From positions 274,515 to 338,514 of the forward strand of contig JACKEA010000009.1 in assembly GCA_020633235.1 (NCBI GenBank): DNA of 64,000 bases, given 5' to 3'. Positions 15,827-25,091 of the stretch are shown here, piece by piece. This stretch comes from Polyangiaceae bacterium (lineage in GTDB: Bacteria > Myxococcota_A > Polyangia > Polyangiales > Polyangiaceae). The notes under the pieces are model-generated. The model made no database searches. It was not told the DNA's origin and saw nothing but the letters and a program-made list of their open reading frames with translations. The translations under genes and the position numbers were made by a program. Position 1 is the stretch's first letter; each line of letters begins with the position of its first letter.

Positions 15827-17449
15827 TCACGGCACGGCGACGATGTTGAAGATGTCTCCGCCGCTGACGACGCCCTGGTCGACGAGAGACGACGCCGTCT
15901 GATCCGCCGTCGTGAGATCCGTCGTCGAATACAGCTCCGTGTCGTTGTTCACGGCGAGGTCGCCGCGGACGAACAGGCGCTTGGAGTCGGACGAGAACTG
16001 TACGTCGTTCGCGTCCTGGTTGTTGCCCGGCGAGTCGAAGATGCGCACGCCGCCGGCGGTGCCGGAGGTAGGCAACACGAAGACCGAGTAGTCGTTGTCC
16101 CCGTCTCCGCTGTTCACGATCCAATCCGCGACCGTCGCCAGCATACTCTCGTCAGGACTCCATACGAGGGGTGAAGTCTCGAAGATGTTGGGGCCATTGG
16201 TCCCACTGGGCGCTCCGCTCTGCATCGCCGAGACGAGCTGAGCGGTTGCCGCCCCAGTCAGAGACAGGACGTAGACCTCACCCAGATTCGCAGTAGGCGC
16301 GTCCGCGGAGAACGCGATCTTGGTACCGGACGGCGACATCGCAAAAACTCCGATGGCCGCCTCACCGCCGCCGTTGGTGAGGTTCGTACCACCAACCTGT
16401 GCGCGACTGCTGCCGTCCTTGTTCACCGAGTAGAGTCGGTAGAGGCCGCCAAAGTTGCTGGTGAAGTACAGCTTGTCGGCGGAATCGAAGGCGAGCGTCG
16501 AGCCCACGTCCCCGTTCGCTCCGAGCTCCGCCTGGGTAACGATCTCCACGGGCGCCGGCGTCGTCGCGGAGGAGTCCACGGTCCACAGGCCGAACACGTT
16601 GTCCGTCACCAGATCCCCGGTGTAGGCGATCGTCTTGTTGTCTGCTGCCCACGCCAGATGGCTCACGCCCTGTGCTGCAGCGGTGGATGCTGGGCTCAAC
16701 AGTTTTGGCGTCGAAGTGCCGGTAACCGGCACGACGTAGAGGTTCTGGCCACCGTCAGCGGTCTCCAAACTGCCGGTGAAGCCCACCCAGTTTCCGTCCT
16801 TCGAGAAGACGGGATTGCTGATGACGCGCCCCACGGCCGGGGCAGTGGCCACGGTCACACCATTGTTGCCTGAAGCGTCGTAGATGATGAGCTTCGCCGG
16901 ATCCGTGGCGGTGTCCGTGCCGGCCACCGCGATCTTGGAGCCATCCGCGGACACCGCGAGCCCATCGATGCCGTCACCACCCATTCCTGCCAGGGTCAGC
17001 GTCTGAGCACCACCGGGGTAGCTGACGGCACCAACGTTGTAGGTACCGTTGGTGGCGAAGTCGCCCTGGAAGTACACCGAAGGCGACGCGCCTGTAGAGC
17101 CCGCCGCACCGGCCGCACCGGCCGCGCCGCCGCTACCGGCCGCGCCCGCAGCACCACCGCTACCGGCCGCGCCCGCCACGCCGCCGCTTCCGGCGACGCC
17201 GCCCGTGCCGCCGGTCGCGCCGGTGCCACCGCTACCACCCGTAGCGCCCGTACCTCCGCTGCCGCCGGTGGCTCCGGTACCTCCACCGAAGCCGCCCGTT
17301 CCGCCCACTCCGCCGAAGCCACCAGTGGCGCCCGAGCCTCCCGAGCCTCCGCCGCCATTGCTGTCGTCGCTTCCGCAAGCAACGAGCTGAGCTGAACAGA
17401 ACACGACCGCCGCCAGGGCAGTCGACCATCTCGGCATGCGTGAGTTCAT
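15827..17449 (-). CDS. lipoprotein with TolB-like beta-propeller and long Gly-rich linker
   Basis: A 540-residue exported protein. Signal peptide with lipobox LVAC, then about 90 residues made almost only of Gly, Ala, Ser and Thr, then a propeller of PD40/TolB-like blades (repeated patterns such as SPDESMLATVAD, SPSGTKIAFSAD and SSDSKRLFVRGD). Such propellers usually bind proteins or carbohydrate at the surface. The ATG at 17449 is preceded by AAAGGA 6 nt upstream. The linker is encoded by imperfect GGC-rich tandem repeats and could vary in length. Divergent from the malate dehydrogenase gene across 292 nt with no other feature seen. Confidence 0.85.
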   Translation of the reverse strand: MNSRMPRWSTALAAVVFCSAQLVACGSDDSNGGGGSGGSGATGGFGGVGGTGGFGGGTGATGGSGGTGATGGSGGTGATGGTGGVAGSGGVAGAAGSGGAAGAAGSGGAAGAAGAAGSTGASPSVYFQGDFATNGTYNVGAVSYPGGAQTLTLAGMGGDGIDGLAVSADGSKIAVAGTDTATDPAKLIIYDASGNNGVTVATAPAVGRVISNPVFSKDGNWVGFTGSLETADGGQNLYVVPVTGTSTPKLLSPASTAAAQGVSHLAWAADNKTIAYTGDLVTDNVFGLWTVDSSATTPAPVEIVTQAELGANGDVGSTLAFDSADKLYFTSNFGGLYRLYSVNKDGSSRAQVGGTNLTNGGGEAAIGVFAMSPSGTKIAFSADAPTANLGEVYVLSLTGAATAQLVSAMQSGAPSGTNGPNIFETSPLVWSPDESMLATVADWIVNSGDGDNDYSVFVLPTSGTAGGVRIFDSPGNNQDANDVQFSSDSKRLFVRGDLAVNNDTELYSTTDLTTADQTASSLVDQGVVSGGDIFNIVAVP

Positions 17450-17741
17450 GACAAGTCCTTTCTTGGGGGCACCAAGCACCACTCCCGGCCTTGGCGGCTA
17501 CCACCCTGGCCCGCGTTCGGCAACCGCTTCAAGGTGACGAAATCGCGCAGCCTGTGCGCGCGGTGCTCCGCTTTCCGCTGCTACTGCGATCCCTCAGCGC
17601 GCCGGTTGCCGCCCGCCCTGCGTTGATCTACTTCCCTGGCGCTTTTTCTCCTCCCGTGGCGCTGCCACCCGAGGGGTGAGGCACAACGGATGTTGGGCGC
17701 CGAGCGCGGCCCGAGCGCCCAGAGACAGAAAGGTTTTTCCA

Positions 17742-18680
17742 ATGGCACGAAGGAAGATCGGTCTCATCGGCGCGGGCAACATCGGCGGCGAGCTCGCCAA
17801 CCTGTGCTTGACCAAGCAACTCGGCGACGTGGTGCTGTTCGACATTCCGGCGAAAGAGAAGTTCGCGCAGGGCAAGGCGCTGGACCTCGAGCAATCCAGC
17901 TCCGTCTCCGGCGCGGATGGGAAGGTCACCGGCAGCAGCAACTGGGCAGACCTCGCCGGCGCCGACGTGCTCATCATCACGGCCGGCATTCCCCGTAAGC
18001 CGGGTCAGAGCCGTGACGACCTGGTGGGCACCAACCTGCCGATCATTCGTGACGTCGCGGACAACGCCAAGAAGCACTGCCCCAAGGCGTTCACCATCGT
18101 GATCAGCAACCCGCTGGACGCCATGGTGTACGAGTTCAAGCGCCGCACCGGCAAGCCCGGCGCAGAGGTCGTGGGCATGGCCGGCATGCTGGACAGCGCT
18201 CGTTTCAACCTGTTCCTGGCGCGAGAGCTGGGCGTGAGCGTGAAGGACGTGCGCTCCATGGTGCTCGGCGGCCATGGAGACGACATGGTGCCGCTGCTCT
18301 CCTACTGCACCGTCAACGGCGTGCCCCTGCAGCAGCTGATCGACAAGGAAAAGCTGGACGCAATCGTGGCCCGCACCCGCAAGGGCGGCGGCGAAATCGT
18401 GGGCCTGATGGGCACCAGTGCCTTCTACGCGCCGGCGGCGGCCGCGGTGGCCATGGCGGAAGCCTACCTCTACGACCAGAAGCGGCTCATGCCCTGTGCC
18501 GCCTACTTGGAAGGCGAGTACGGCTACAAGGACATGTACATGGGCGTGCCGGTCGTCATCGGTGCCGGCGGCGTGGAGAAGATCGTCCAGGCAGAGCTCA
18601 CCGCGGAAGAGAAGGCCATGCTCGAGAAGAGCGCGGCCAGCGTGCAGAGCGTCGTGGACGTGGTGAAGAAGTCTTCCTGA
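17742..18680 (+). CDS. mdh: malate dehydrogenase
   Basis: A 312-residue NAD-dependent dehydrogenase of the LDH-like MDH type. Rossmann GAGNIGG (10-16), the substrate-binding ITAGIPRKPGQSRDDL loop with the Arg typical of malate rather than lactate specificity, SNPLDAMVY, and the catalytic His in GGHGDDMVPL. Interconverts malate and oxaloacetate in the TCA cycle. AAAGG precedes the ATG. Monocistronic, ended by a strong hairpin. Confidence 0.96.
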   Translation: MARRKIGLIGAGNIGGELANLCLTKQLGDVVLFDIPAKEKFAQGKALDLEQSSSVSGADGKVTGSSNWADLAGADVLIITAGIPRKPGQSRDDLVGTNLPIIRDVADNAKKHCPKAFTIVISNPLDAMVYEFKRRTGKPGAEVVGMAGMLDSARFNLFLARELGVSVKDVRSMVLGGHGDDMVPLLSYCTVNGVPLQQLIDKEKLDAIVARTRKGGGEIVGLMGTSAFYAPAAAAVAMAEAYLYDQKRLMPCAAYLEGEYGYKDMYMGVPVVIGAGGVEKIVQAELTAEEKAMLEKSAASVQSVVDVVKKSS

Positions 18681-18700
18681 GGCTCTTCGCCCGTGCGATC

Positions 18701-18732
18701 GCGGCCGCTCACCCTTCGGGGCGAGCGGCCGC
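18701..18732. terminator. bidirectional hairpin terminator between mdh and DUF155 gene
   Basis: Perfect 10-bp arms GCGGCCGCTC/GAGCGGCCGC around a 12-nt loop, placed between two convergent genes. Weak T-richness follows on the + side. Confidence 0.7.
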
Positions 18733-18734
18733 CA

Positions 18735-19514
18735 TCATTTCAGCTGCACCAAGCTGAGGCCGATCTCGATCACGATCAGCCCCACGATGGCGGCTTCCAA
18801 CAGAACCAATCGGCGGTCCCGCGCGATGTCCAGCACCAGGCCCAGGGTTTCCTGCACGCTCCCGAGCTTGGCCTCGAGCGCCGCGTAGCGATCCGAGAGA
18901 TCGAACTCGTCGCGCAGGTCGTCGTAGATGCGATCCATCTCCGGGTCGTCCCAAGTCGCGTCCGGCTTGTCCAGCAGGTGCAGCACGGAGATCACGTCCG
19001 TGCGCGTGCTGACCGCCTCCGCCATGAAGCGATGCAATCGGCGGGTGCTGAGGGACATCGTGCCGCGCTGTTCGAGCCGCGCGACTTCCGCCCGCGTGCG
19101 CTCGAACAACTGCTCGATGACCCGCTCGTAGTATTCCATCGCCGCGCTCTGAGCCACGGTCAGGGCCACGATGCCTGCCCGCGCCGGCGTCAGCCGGTCC
19201 ACGGTGAGCACGCCCCCCTGCATGGCGCTGACGGCGCCCGCCACCTCACGAACGACCAGCTCTTCGCAATCGAGGTGCTTCGTCAGCGAAGGACGGAGTG
19301 TGCTCAGGCGGCGCAGCTCCGCGTCCCGATGCTCCCGTGGAACATCACGAAACACCACGGCTCCGAAGGCGAAGGCGAACACCTCACCCTGGTACAATGC
19401 CGCTCTACGTTCGTGCGGCGGCCCCTTGGCTTCGGGGAAGAGCAGACCGAGCTCCTTGGGCGGCAGCGCGTCTTCGAAGGCGACAGCGAAGAACCCGTGG
19501 CTGTGTTCCGACAT
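18735..19514 (-). CDS. RMD1/YagE family protein (DUF155)
   Basis: A 259-residue protein of the RMD1/SIF2 family (DUF155). Features: FAFAFGAVVFRDVP, the alpha-helical middle with ALTVAQSAAMEYYE, a segment rich in Asp/Glu (DDPEMDRIYDDLRDEFDLSDRY) and a C-terminal transmembrane helix (LLEAAIVGLIVIEIGLSL). Yeast and human homologues act at the mitochondrial membrane and in meiotic division; the bacterial function is unknown. Divergent by 70 nt from the CBS gene. Confidence 0.88.
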   Translation of the reverse strand: MSEHSHGFFAVAFEDALPPKELGLLFPEAKGPPHERRAALYQGEVFAFAFGAVVFRDVPREHRDAELRRLSTLRPSLTKHLDCEELVVREVAGAVSAMQGGVLTVDRLTPARAGIVALTVAQSAAMEYYERVIEQLFERTRAEVARLEQRGTMSLSTRRLHRFMAEAVSTRTDVISVLHLLDKPDATWDDPEMDRIYDDLRDEFDLSDRYAALEAKLGSVQETLGLVLDIARDRRLVLLEAAIVGLIVIEIGLSLVQLK

Positions 19515-19584
19515 TCAGCGATGAAGGTAGGTCTCGTTCGTACACCGCGGTACGCCCCTCACTGCTCGAAATCATGGAGGCACA

Positions 19585-20082
19585 GTGCATCGAGTCACCT
19601 TCGACCCGAACATCTGTCATTCATGGTCCATGCACTCGGCGGTGAACAAGTCGGTCATCACCATCAAGGAAACCGAATCGGCCTTGGCGGCCGCTCGCTT
19701 GATGAAGGAGACCGAAACTGGATGTCTGCTGGTCGTGGACGGCGACGGCAAGCTGACCGGGATCCTCACCGGACGTGATCTGGTGCTCAACATCCTGGCG
19801 CCGAACGAGAAGGCAGAAGAGCTGCGAGTGAAGCAGGTGATGACCCGCCAGCCGATGACTGCGCGCGTGGATCAGGTGTCCCTCCGGGAGCTCGCCAAGA
19901 CGCTGGGCCGCGGTCGCGTGCGGCGGCTGCCCGTGGTGGACGCCGCCAATCGCCCGGTGGGGATCATCACGCTGGAGGACATGCTGGTGCACTCCGCGGA
20001 CGTGCTGCACTCCTGCGCCGCCGCGGTCTCCCCCTATCTCACCGTGGCGCGGCTTCGCTCCGCGAGCATTCACCGCGATTAG
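19585..20082 (+). CDS. CBS domain pair protein
   Basis: A 165-residue protein consisting of two CBS motifs (IKETESALAAARLMKETE... GILTGRDLV and VDQVSLRELAKTL... GIITLEDML), which as a Bateman module bind adenosyl nucleotides. No catalytic domain is fused. The GTG start at 19585 follows GGAGG by 4 nt; a Met 15 codons in is an alternative. Likely a soluble regulatory subunit; target unknown. Confidence 0.86.
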   Translation: MHRVTFDPNICHSWSMHSAVNKSVITIKETESALAAARLMKETETGCLLVVDGDGKLTGILTGRDLVLNILAPNEKAEELRVKQVMTRQPMTARVDQVSLRELAKTLGRGRVRRLPVVDAANRPVGIITLEDMLVHSADVLHSCAAAVSPYLTVARLRSASIHRD

Positions 20083-20086
20083 CAGT

Positions 20087-21364
20087 TCACTTCACGATCG
20101 TGGTGCAGCCGAACTGCACCGCTATCTCCACGTTGCCGGTCTTCACGCCCGCCTGCTCCGCGAAGTCGCAGGAGCTCGGGCACAGCACGACCTTCGTCGG
20201 GTTCTGCTCGTCGTCGTAGTACCAGCCGCCGTTCTGGTCGCAGGCGCTGGCCCCCGTCACCTTGAACAGCGTGGTGGTGGTGGCGCCACCGACGATGCCC
20301 ACGTTCACCTTCTTGGGGTCGAGCGTGCCGCTGCTGGGCGTGGGCAGTGCGAGCTCACAGGTCAGCTTGGTGTTCTGGCTCACGGCCTGAGCCACGGCAT
20401 CGAAGAACGGCGCCCAGGCGCTGGCCCCCGCGCAGATCTGAGCGCGCACGCCTCCGGTCTTCTGTACCAAAGTGGTGTACGTGGGTCCGGAGCTCGGAGG
20501 TGAGCTGCCGCCGGAATACTGGCACTTCACGTTGGGGTCAGAGTCCGAGCCCCAGCCGTACAAGCCGCTGAACACGTAACCGTCGAACAGGCCGCCCCAG
20601 GACGCGTCCAGGATGCCCGGCGGCAGCGTGGTGGAGTTGAACGGGTCCTTCCCGCCGGTGAAGTTCTCGAAGTCCGTGGGCAACAGGCGCGAGTTGTCGT
20701 CGCTCACCACCACGATGGTCTTGGTGGCCGCGGCGCGCAGCTGGTCCTTCCAAGGCTCTCCGCCTTTCGCTTCCCCGTCGGCGTAGCCCGCCGTCTGGCC
20801 CAGCGTCCCCAAGAACTGCTCCAGCGGCTGCGTGCTGCGAATGTCGATGCTGGACTGGAAATACCGCGGACCGTTGCCGCAGTTCGCGTCCCCCGCCAGG
20901 GGCGGTGGAATGCAGACGCCGTAGCGGTTCGAGCCGCCCACCACCACGGGATTCGTCTTGGTGCGGTAGCTCAGCATGATCACCCGGTAGTCCAGGCTCT
21001 TGCCGGCGATCAGGTTGGCGAAGGCGTTCAGCCCCTTCGTCACTTCGTCGATGGCCGGCTGCATGCTCACGGAGTTGTCGACCACCCAGATGATGTCGAC
21101 GGGAAGCAGCTCCGGTGTCGCCTTCTCGGTCACCGTCGCGCAGGCGGCGTCCGGATTGAACGGAGCGTCCGAAGGTGGCGCGTCCAAACCGGCTTCGTTG
21201 ATCAAAGCGCCCCCCGTGCCGCCAATCCCGCCACCCCCGGTGCCGCTCTGCCCGCCGGCGTCGTTCGCGACCCCTCCACCAGCACCGCCCCCACCTCCGG
21301 ACGCGCTCGCGGCGCACGCGCCCAAGAGCCCCGCCGCAACGGTCCAGAGCAGCACCTTGCCCAT
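20087..21364 (-). CDS. von Willebrand factor A domain lipoprotein
   Basis: A 425-residue predicted surface lipoprotein. Lipobox LLGAC, a Gly-rich linker, then a vWA domain starting VDIIWVVDNSVSM with the MIDAS DxSxS motif, and VVVSDDNS later. The Cys-containing C-terminal module (GGWYYDDEQNPTKVVLCPSSC) is shared with the two vWA lipoproteins at 48528 and 49774. Probably binds ligands on the outer surface in a metal-dependent way. Start chosen at the Met that gives a signal peptide. Confidence 0.88.
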   Translation of the reverse strand: MGKVLLWTVAAGLLGACAASASGGGGGAGGGVANDAGGQSGTGGGGIGGTGGALINEAGLDAPPSDAPFNPDAACATVTEKATPELLPVDIIWVVDNSVSMQPAIDEVTKGLNAFANLIAGKSLDYRVIMLSYRTKTNPVVVGGSNRYGVCIPPPLAGDANCGNGPRYFQSSIDIRSTQPLEQFLGTLGQTAGYADGEAKGGEPWKDQLRAAATKTIVVVSDDNSRLLPTDFENFTGGKDPFNSTTLPPGILDASWGGLFDGYVFSGLYGWGSDSDPNVKCQYSGGSSPPSSGPTYTTLVQKTGGVRAQICAGASAWAPFFDAVAQAVSQNTKLTCELALPTPSSGTLDPKKVNVGIVGGATTTTLFKVTGASACDQNGGWYYDDEQNPTKVVLCPSSCDFAEQAGVKTGNVEIAVQFGCTTIVK

Positions 21365-21430
21365 CGTCACGAGCGTAGCTCGCCCGCTGCCGGCGTGCGA
21401 CACCGTCACGAAGGTGTCACCTACAGTGTC

Positions 21431-21844
21431 CTACCTGCCGCGACGTGCCCAGGCGCTCTTGGGTCGTTCGCGCGCGGGGGCGAAACGGCGACGCCAATCG
21501 CCGTGACGCAAGCGGCGCCGTGCCCGCGCCTGATCGGCAAAAACCAAATAGGCTTCGGCCTCCGAGCCATCCGCCAACTCCACCGTCCCCCGGTGAAAGC
21601 GTGCAGGGTGATCCGAGTGCTTGTCGCAACGCGACAGGGTTTCGTAGCTCAGCTCGTAGAGCTCGCCGAAGACCTCCGTGTTGCCCCCCTCCAAGAGCCC
21701 CGCCAACGTGTTCAGCTCCACCAAGGTGTACTTCGGCTGCGTCTTCGCGGGGCCGAGGGACTTCGCGTCCGTCAGGAGCTCGTGATTCGGCTGCCCTCTG
21801 AGGTAGGTGCCGTACACGAACAGGCGAAAGCGCTTGTCGGCCAT
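21431..21844 (-). CDS. gamma-glutamylcyclotransferase-like (GGCT/AIG2) protein
   Basis: A 137-residue protein with the family hallmark VYGTYLRG near residue 10, a GLLEGG... EVFGELYEL segment with the catalytic-type Glu, and YETLSRCDKH... YLVFADQ. Members cyclise gamma-glutamyl amides or amine adducts; the exact substrate is not predictable. The C-terminal Arg-rich tail is non-conserved. Starts 9 nt after the stop of the protein kinase gene. Confidence 0.85.
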   Translation of the reverse strand: MADKRFRLFVYGTYLRGQPNHELLTDAKSLGPAKTQPKYTLVELNTLAGLLEGGNTEVFGELYELSYETLSRCDKHSDHPARFHRGTVELADGSEAEAYLVFADQARARRRLRHGDWRRRFAPARERPKSAWARRGR

Positions 21845-21853
21845 GTCTTGGAT

Positions 21854-23521
21854 CTACATTGCTCCACAGTCATCGGGAACCACCTTGTTCCCCTGCCCGC
21901 GGGCCACGGACCAGCTGCCTCCCGCCGGAGTGGCGGCGAAGGTCGCCGTGGTCTTGCCCGTCGCAGGCAGGGCCGCTTTCTCCAATACCTGGCCGACGCT
22001 GCAGCTCGGCTTCCCTGCGGCACCCAACGTGCAGGGCCCCGTCGCAAGCTCGGTGACGTAGACGCTTCCCGCAACGGCGGAGACGCTCACCATGCAGGGC
22101 GCCTGGATGCGTTCTTTGGAGCGAAAGGTGTAGGAGACGGTGGCCGTGTTGGATCCCAGATCCACGGTGCCGTTCTCCCTCGGCTCGACGACGCTGATCA
22201 CCGCCAGCTCCGCATCCGGGATGAACTTGGCGGCGAGCTTCTGTGCGTACTCGATGCGAGCGACGGGATCGAAGTGGCGAACGTCGCCGTCCACGGTGTC
22301 GCTGTACATCCGCATGGTCGATCCCGTAGAGGTGGTCGTCGCAGACGCGGAAGCGGCGCTGCCTCGCGTGCCGCTCCAAAGTCCGATGCCGAACGCACCC
22401 ACGACCACGAGGCCCAGCACCAGCACCAGCGCCAGGGCCAGCGCAGCGCCCAATATCAGCGGCAGCCGCGACTTCGAAGCCGGCGCCGTGGTGACGAAGG
22501 TGCCGGGCGCCGTGGGCGGCGTGAAGGACGCGCGGGGCGTGGGGCGCACGGGCTCTGCCGAGCTCGGATGAATGGACAGCGGCTCGTAGCTCTGCTCCGG
22601 CAGGTAGCGGGCCACTTCTTGAAGAGCGTGGGCCAGCTCCGCAGCGCTCTGGAAGCGAAGCGCCGGGTCCTTCTCGAGAGCGCGAAGGATCACCTGCTCG
22701 TATGCCGGGGGCAGGGTTGGCGCGAGGCGCGTGGGCGGCTCGGGTCGCACCTCGATGTGGTGGCGCAGGATCTCGAACAGCGAGTCCGCCTCGAAGGGTC
22801 GACTGCCCGTGACGGCCTCGTACAGCACCACGCCGAAGGAATAGATGTCGCTGCGGGCGTCTGCCGGGAGGCCGCGGGCTTGCTCCGGCGACATGTACTG
22901 CGGGGTTCCCAGGAGCGACCCGGTGCGAGTGGCGACATCTCCCGCACCGAGCTCCGGCTTGAGCTTGGCAATGCCGAAATCCAGCAGCTTGACGCGACCG
23001 CGGCTGGTGACGAACACGTTGTCCGGCTTCAGATCACGATGGACGATGCCGTGCTGGTGCGCCGCGGACAGCGCATCCAACGCTTCCACGGCGAGGGTCG
23101 TGAACGTGCCCAGCGGGAGGGCGCCGCGCTCGCTGATGTGACCCGAGAGCGGCGCGCCCTCCAGGAACTCCATCACGATGTACGGACGCCCGTCGGGCAG
23201 CAGCGCGAGATCCAGCACGTTGACGATGGCCTCGTGGCGGATCACGTTGACGGCGCGCGCCTCGGCGAAGAAGCGTTCTACCAACACGGGGCTCTCCGCG
23301 TGGCTGACGCTGAGCACCTTGAGGGCGACACGGCTGCCGATGCTCGGCTGCACCGCGAGGTACACCACGCCCATGCCGCCCCGACCGGCCACTTTCGTGA
23401 TCCGGTAGCTGCCCACCAGCGTTCCGATCAGCGGGTCACTCTCATAAACGAGGACGGTGCCGTCTTCCGTGCAAAACCCGGCGCTATCCGCCGAAAATCC
23501 GCACTTGGGACACACGAACAT
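21854..23521 (-). CDS. membrane Ser/Thr protein kinase with N-terminal zinc-ribbon
   Basis: A 555-residue Hanks-type kinase. The N-terminus has Cys4-x2-Cys7 and Cys17 in a zinc-ribbon-like start. The kinase domain (about 36-300) has GRGGMG (P-loop), ALKVL (Lys), HRDLKPDN (catalytic loop), DFGIAK (Mg-binding) and GTPQYMSPEQARG. A Pro/Ala linker, one transmembrane helix (LILGAALALALVLVLGLVVVG) and a C-terminal extracytoplasmic domain of about 150 residues follow. Two nucleotides after the stop of the upstream kinase gene, so the two are probably co-transcribed. Confidence 0.93.
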   Translation of the reverse strand: MFVCPKCGFSADSAGFCTEDGTVLVYESDPLIGTLVGSYRITKVAGRGGMGVVYLAVQPSIGSRVALKVLSVSHAESPVLVERFFAEARAVNVIRHEAIVNVLDLALLPDGRPYIVMEFLEGAPLSGHISERGALPLGTFTTLAVEALDALSAAHQHGIVHRDLKPDNVFVTSRGRVKLLDFGIAKLKPELGAGDVATRTGSLLGTPQYMSPEQARGLPADARSDIYSFGVVLYEAVTGSRPFEADSLFEILRHHIEVRPEPPTRLAPTLPPAYEQVILRALEKDPALRFQSAAELAHALQEVARYLPEQSYEPLSIHPSSAEPVRPTPRASFTPPTAPGTFVTTAPASKSRLPLILGAALALALVLVLGLVVVGAFGIGLWSGTRGSAASASATTTSTGSTMRMYSDTVDGDVRHFDPVARIEYAQKLAAKFIPDAELAVISVVEPRENGTVDLGSNTATVSYTFRSKERIQAPCMVSVSAVAGSVYVTELATGPCTLGAAGKPSCSVGQVLEKAALPATGKTTATFAATPAGGSWSVARGQGNKVVPDDCGAM

Positions 23522-23523
23522 GC

Positions 23524-25032
23524 TCAGGGCACCGTCACGCTGAAGGGGAGCTGCTCGGAATGGGCGTCCGGCGCGTCGTAGGGAGGAACCGTGACAGCGT
23601 ACATGATGTCACGGACGCACGCCTTCGAGCCCCCCATTCCGGTGATGATCATCGGTCCCTTGCCCGTGTTGCGGAACCCCTTGAAGCCCGTGTAGGACTC
23701 CGACAGAGCTGCCGACTTCTTGGACTTGCACTGCGACGCGGCTTGCTGCTCTGCGGCGCGCAAGCGCTGCTCGGCAAGAGCGCGGTTGAAGGGCTTGGAC
23801 GACGCCACAGTTGCAGAAGGCGCGGGGGCGGCGCTGACTGCCGGGGCAGTGGCTGTTCTGGCCTTCGGCGCGGGCGCGGCGGCGACCTCGAGGGGCTTCG
23901 GGGCGCTCGAGGTGGCGCTCGCCACCGGGGGGACCGCGCTGGGCTCGGGCGACGCCACACTGACCGCCGGCATTGCGCTGGATGGCTGCGCCGAAGCGCT
24001 CTCGCCTGGCGTGAGGAAGAAATACGCGCCGGCAACCACGGCGACCGCCGCAAAGCCTACCCCGACCACGATGACGCCGAGGAGCAGGAGCAAGCCCGAA
24101 CGGCGCTGCTGGCGTGGGGGGCTGGAAACCGCGGCCACAGCAGGTAGCGTCTCGAAGCCTGCCAGGCGCTCGAGCTCGAACAGCGCCTCCGACGCGGTTC
24201 GAAAACGCTGCGAGGGCTCGCGATCCACGGCGCGGGAAAACCAGGCGTCGAAGCCCGGCGGGACGCTAGCCCCATACTCGCCGGCGCGCGCCGAAGCGGC
24301 AATCAACGGTTCCACCAACGCTTCGCGCATCACTGCTTGCAGCGAGCCTTGCGGATCGTTGGCGGCGCGGAAGTAGTGGCACCCGGTCAAGAGCCGAAAG
24401 GCGAGTAGGCCCAACGCCCATACGTCTGCAGCGGGGGTGATCATGGCGCGCGGATCGCTCTGCTCCGGCGCCATCCACAGCGGCGTGCCGATGGTGGCCG
24501 TAGATGCGTCGTTGGCCTCCGCCACCAGCTTCGCGATGCCGAAGTCCAGCACTTTGACGTGCACGGACGTATCGGCGCTGTGAGCCCGAGCCAGGAACAC
24601 GTTCTCCGGTTTGATGTCGCGATGCACGACGCCGGCGGCGTGAGCAGCACCGAGGGCGTGGCACAGGGGACGAAAGATACGCAGCACCTCTCCGAGAGGC
24701 AGCGGGCCCCGCGCCCAGCGCGCGAGATCTTCTCCGTCGAGCAGCTCCATCGCGAGCCACGGGATCCCGAGCGTCGGGTCCACCCCGGCGGCGATCACCT
24801 GCACCACGTGCTCGCTCGCGATGTGACTGCCGACCCTTGCTTCTTGCACGAACCGATCGCGGAGCCTCGGTTCTTGCACCAAGGTCGGATGCATGACCTT
24901 GAGGGCGCGGAGCTGTCCGGTGCTGAGCTGCTCGGCCACGTACACCGCGCCCATGCCCCCCGCGGACAGCGGGCGCACCACACGGAACTCGCCGCCCACG
25001 ACGGTTCCGGGAGTCAGCTCCGACACCATCAT
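23524..25032 (-). CDS. membrane Ser/Thr protein kinase
   Basis: A 502-residue Hanks-type kinase: SAGGMGAVY, ALKVM, HRDIKPENVF, DFGIAKL and GTPLWMAPEQ are all present, so it should be active. A transmembrane segment (LLLLLGVIVVGVGFAAVAVVAG) follows, then an Ala/Pro/Ser-rich linker and a C-terminal domain with SYTGFKGFRNTG and a Cys pair. Two adjacent ATG codons (25032, 25029) are possible starts. Leads the kinase pair; divergent from the esterase-like gene by 59 nt. Confidence 0.93.
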   Translation of the reverse strand: MMVSELTPGTVVGGEFRVVRPLSAGGMGAVYVAEQLSTGQLRALKVMHPTLVQEPRLRDRFVQEARVGSHIASEHVVQVIAAGVDPTLGIPWLAMELLDGEDLARWARGPLPLGEVLRIFRPLCHALGAAHAAGVVHRDIKPENVFLARAHSADTSVHVKVLDFGIAKLVAEANDASTATIGTPLWMAPEQSDPRAMITPAADVWALGLLAFRLLTGCHYFRAANDPQGSLQAVMREALVEPLIAASARAGEYGASVPPGFDAWFSRAVDREPSQRFRTASEALFELERLAGFETLPAVAAVSSPPRQQRRSGLLLLLGVIVVGVGFAAVAVVAGAYFFLTPGESASAQPSSAMPAVSVASPEPSAVPPVASATSSAPKPLEVAAAPAPKARTATAPAVSAAPAPSATVASSKPFNRALAEQRLRAAEQQAASQCKSKKSAALSESYTGFKGFRNTGKGPMIITGMGGSKACVRDIMYAVTVPPYDAPDAHSEQLPFSVTVP

Positions 25033-25091
25033 CCCACCATCCAGCGTACTCGCATTTGGCCGGAGGGCGCCACGCGCTATGCTCCGCTGCA

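Noticed and set aside
17690..17715. Possible ninth copy of the interspersed motif (GATGTTGGGCGCCGAG)
   Set aside because: Only the GTTGG core matches; spacing and hairpin are lost.
17450..17741. RNA gene or small ORF between the propeller lipoprotein and mdh
   Set aside because: No tRNA cloverleaf, no convincing frame; treated as a divergent promoter region.
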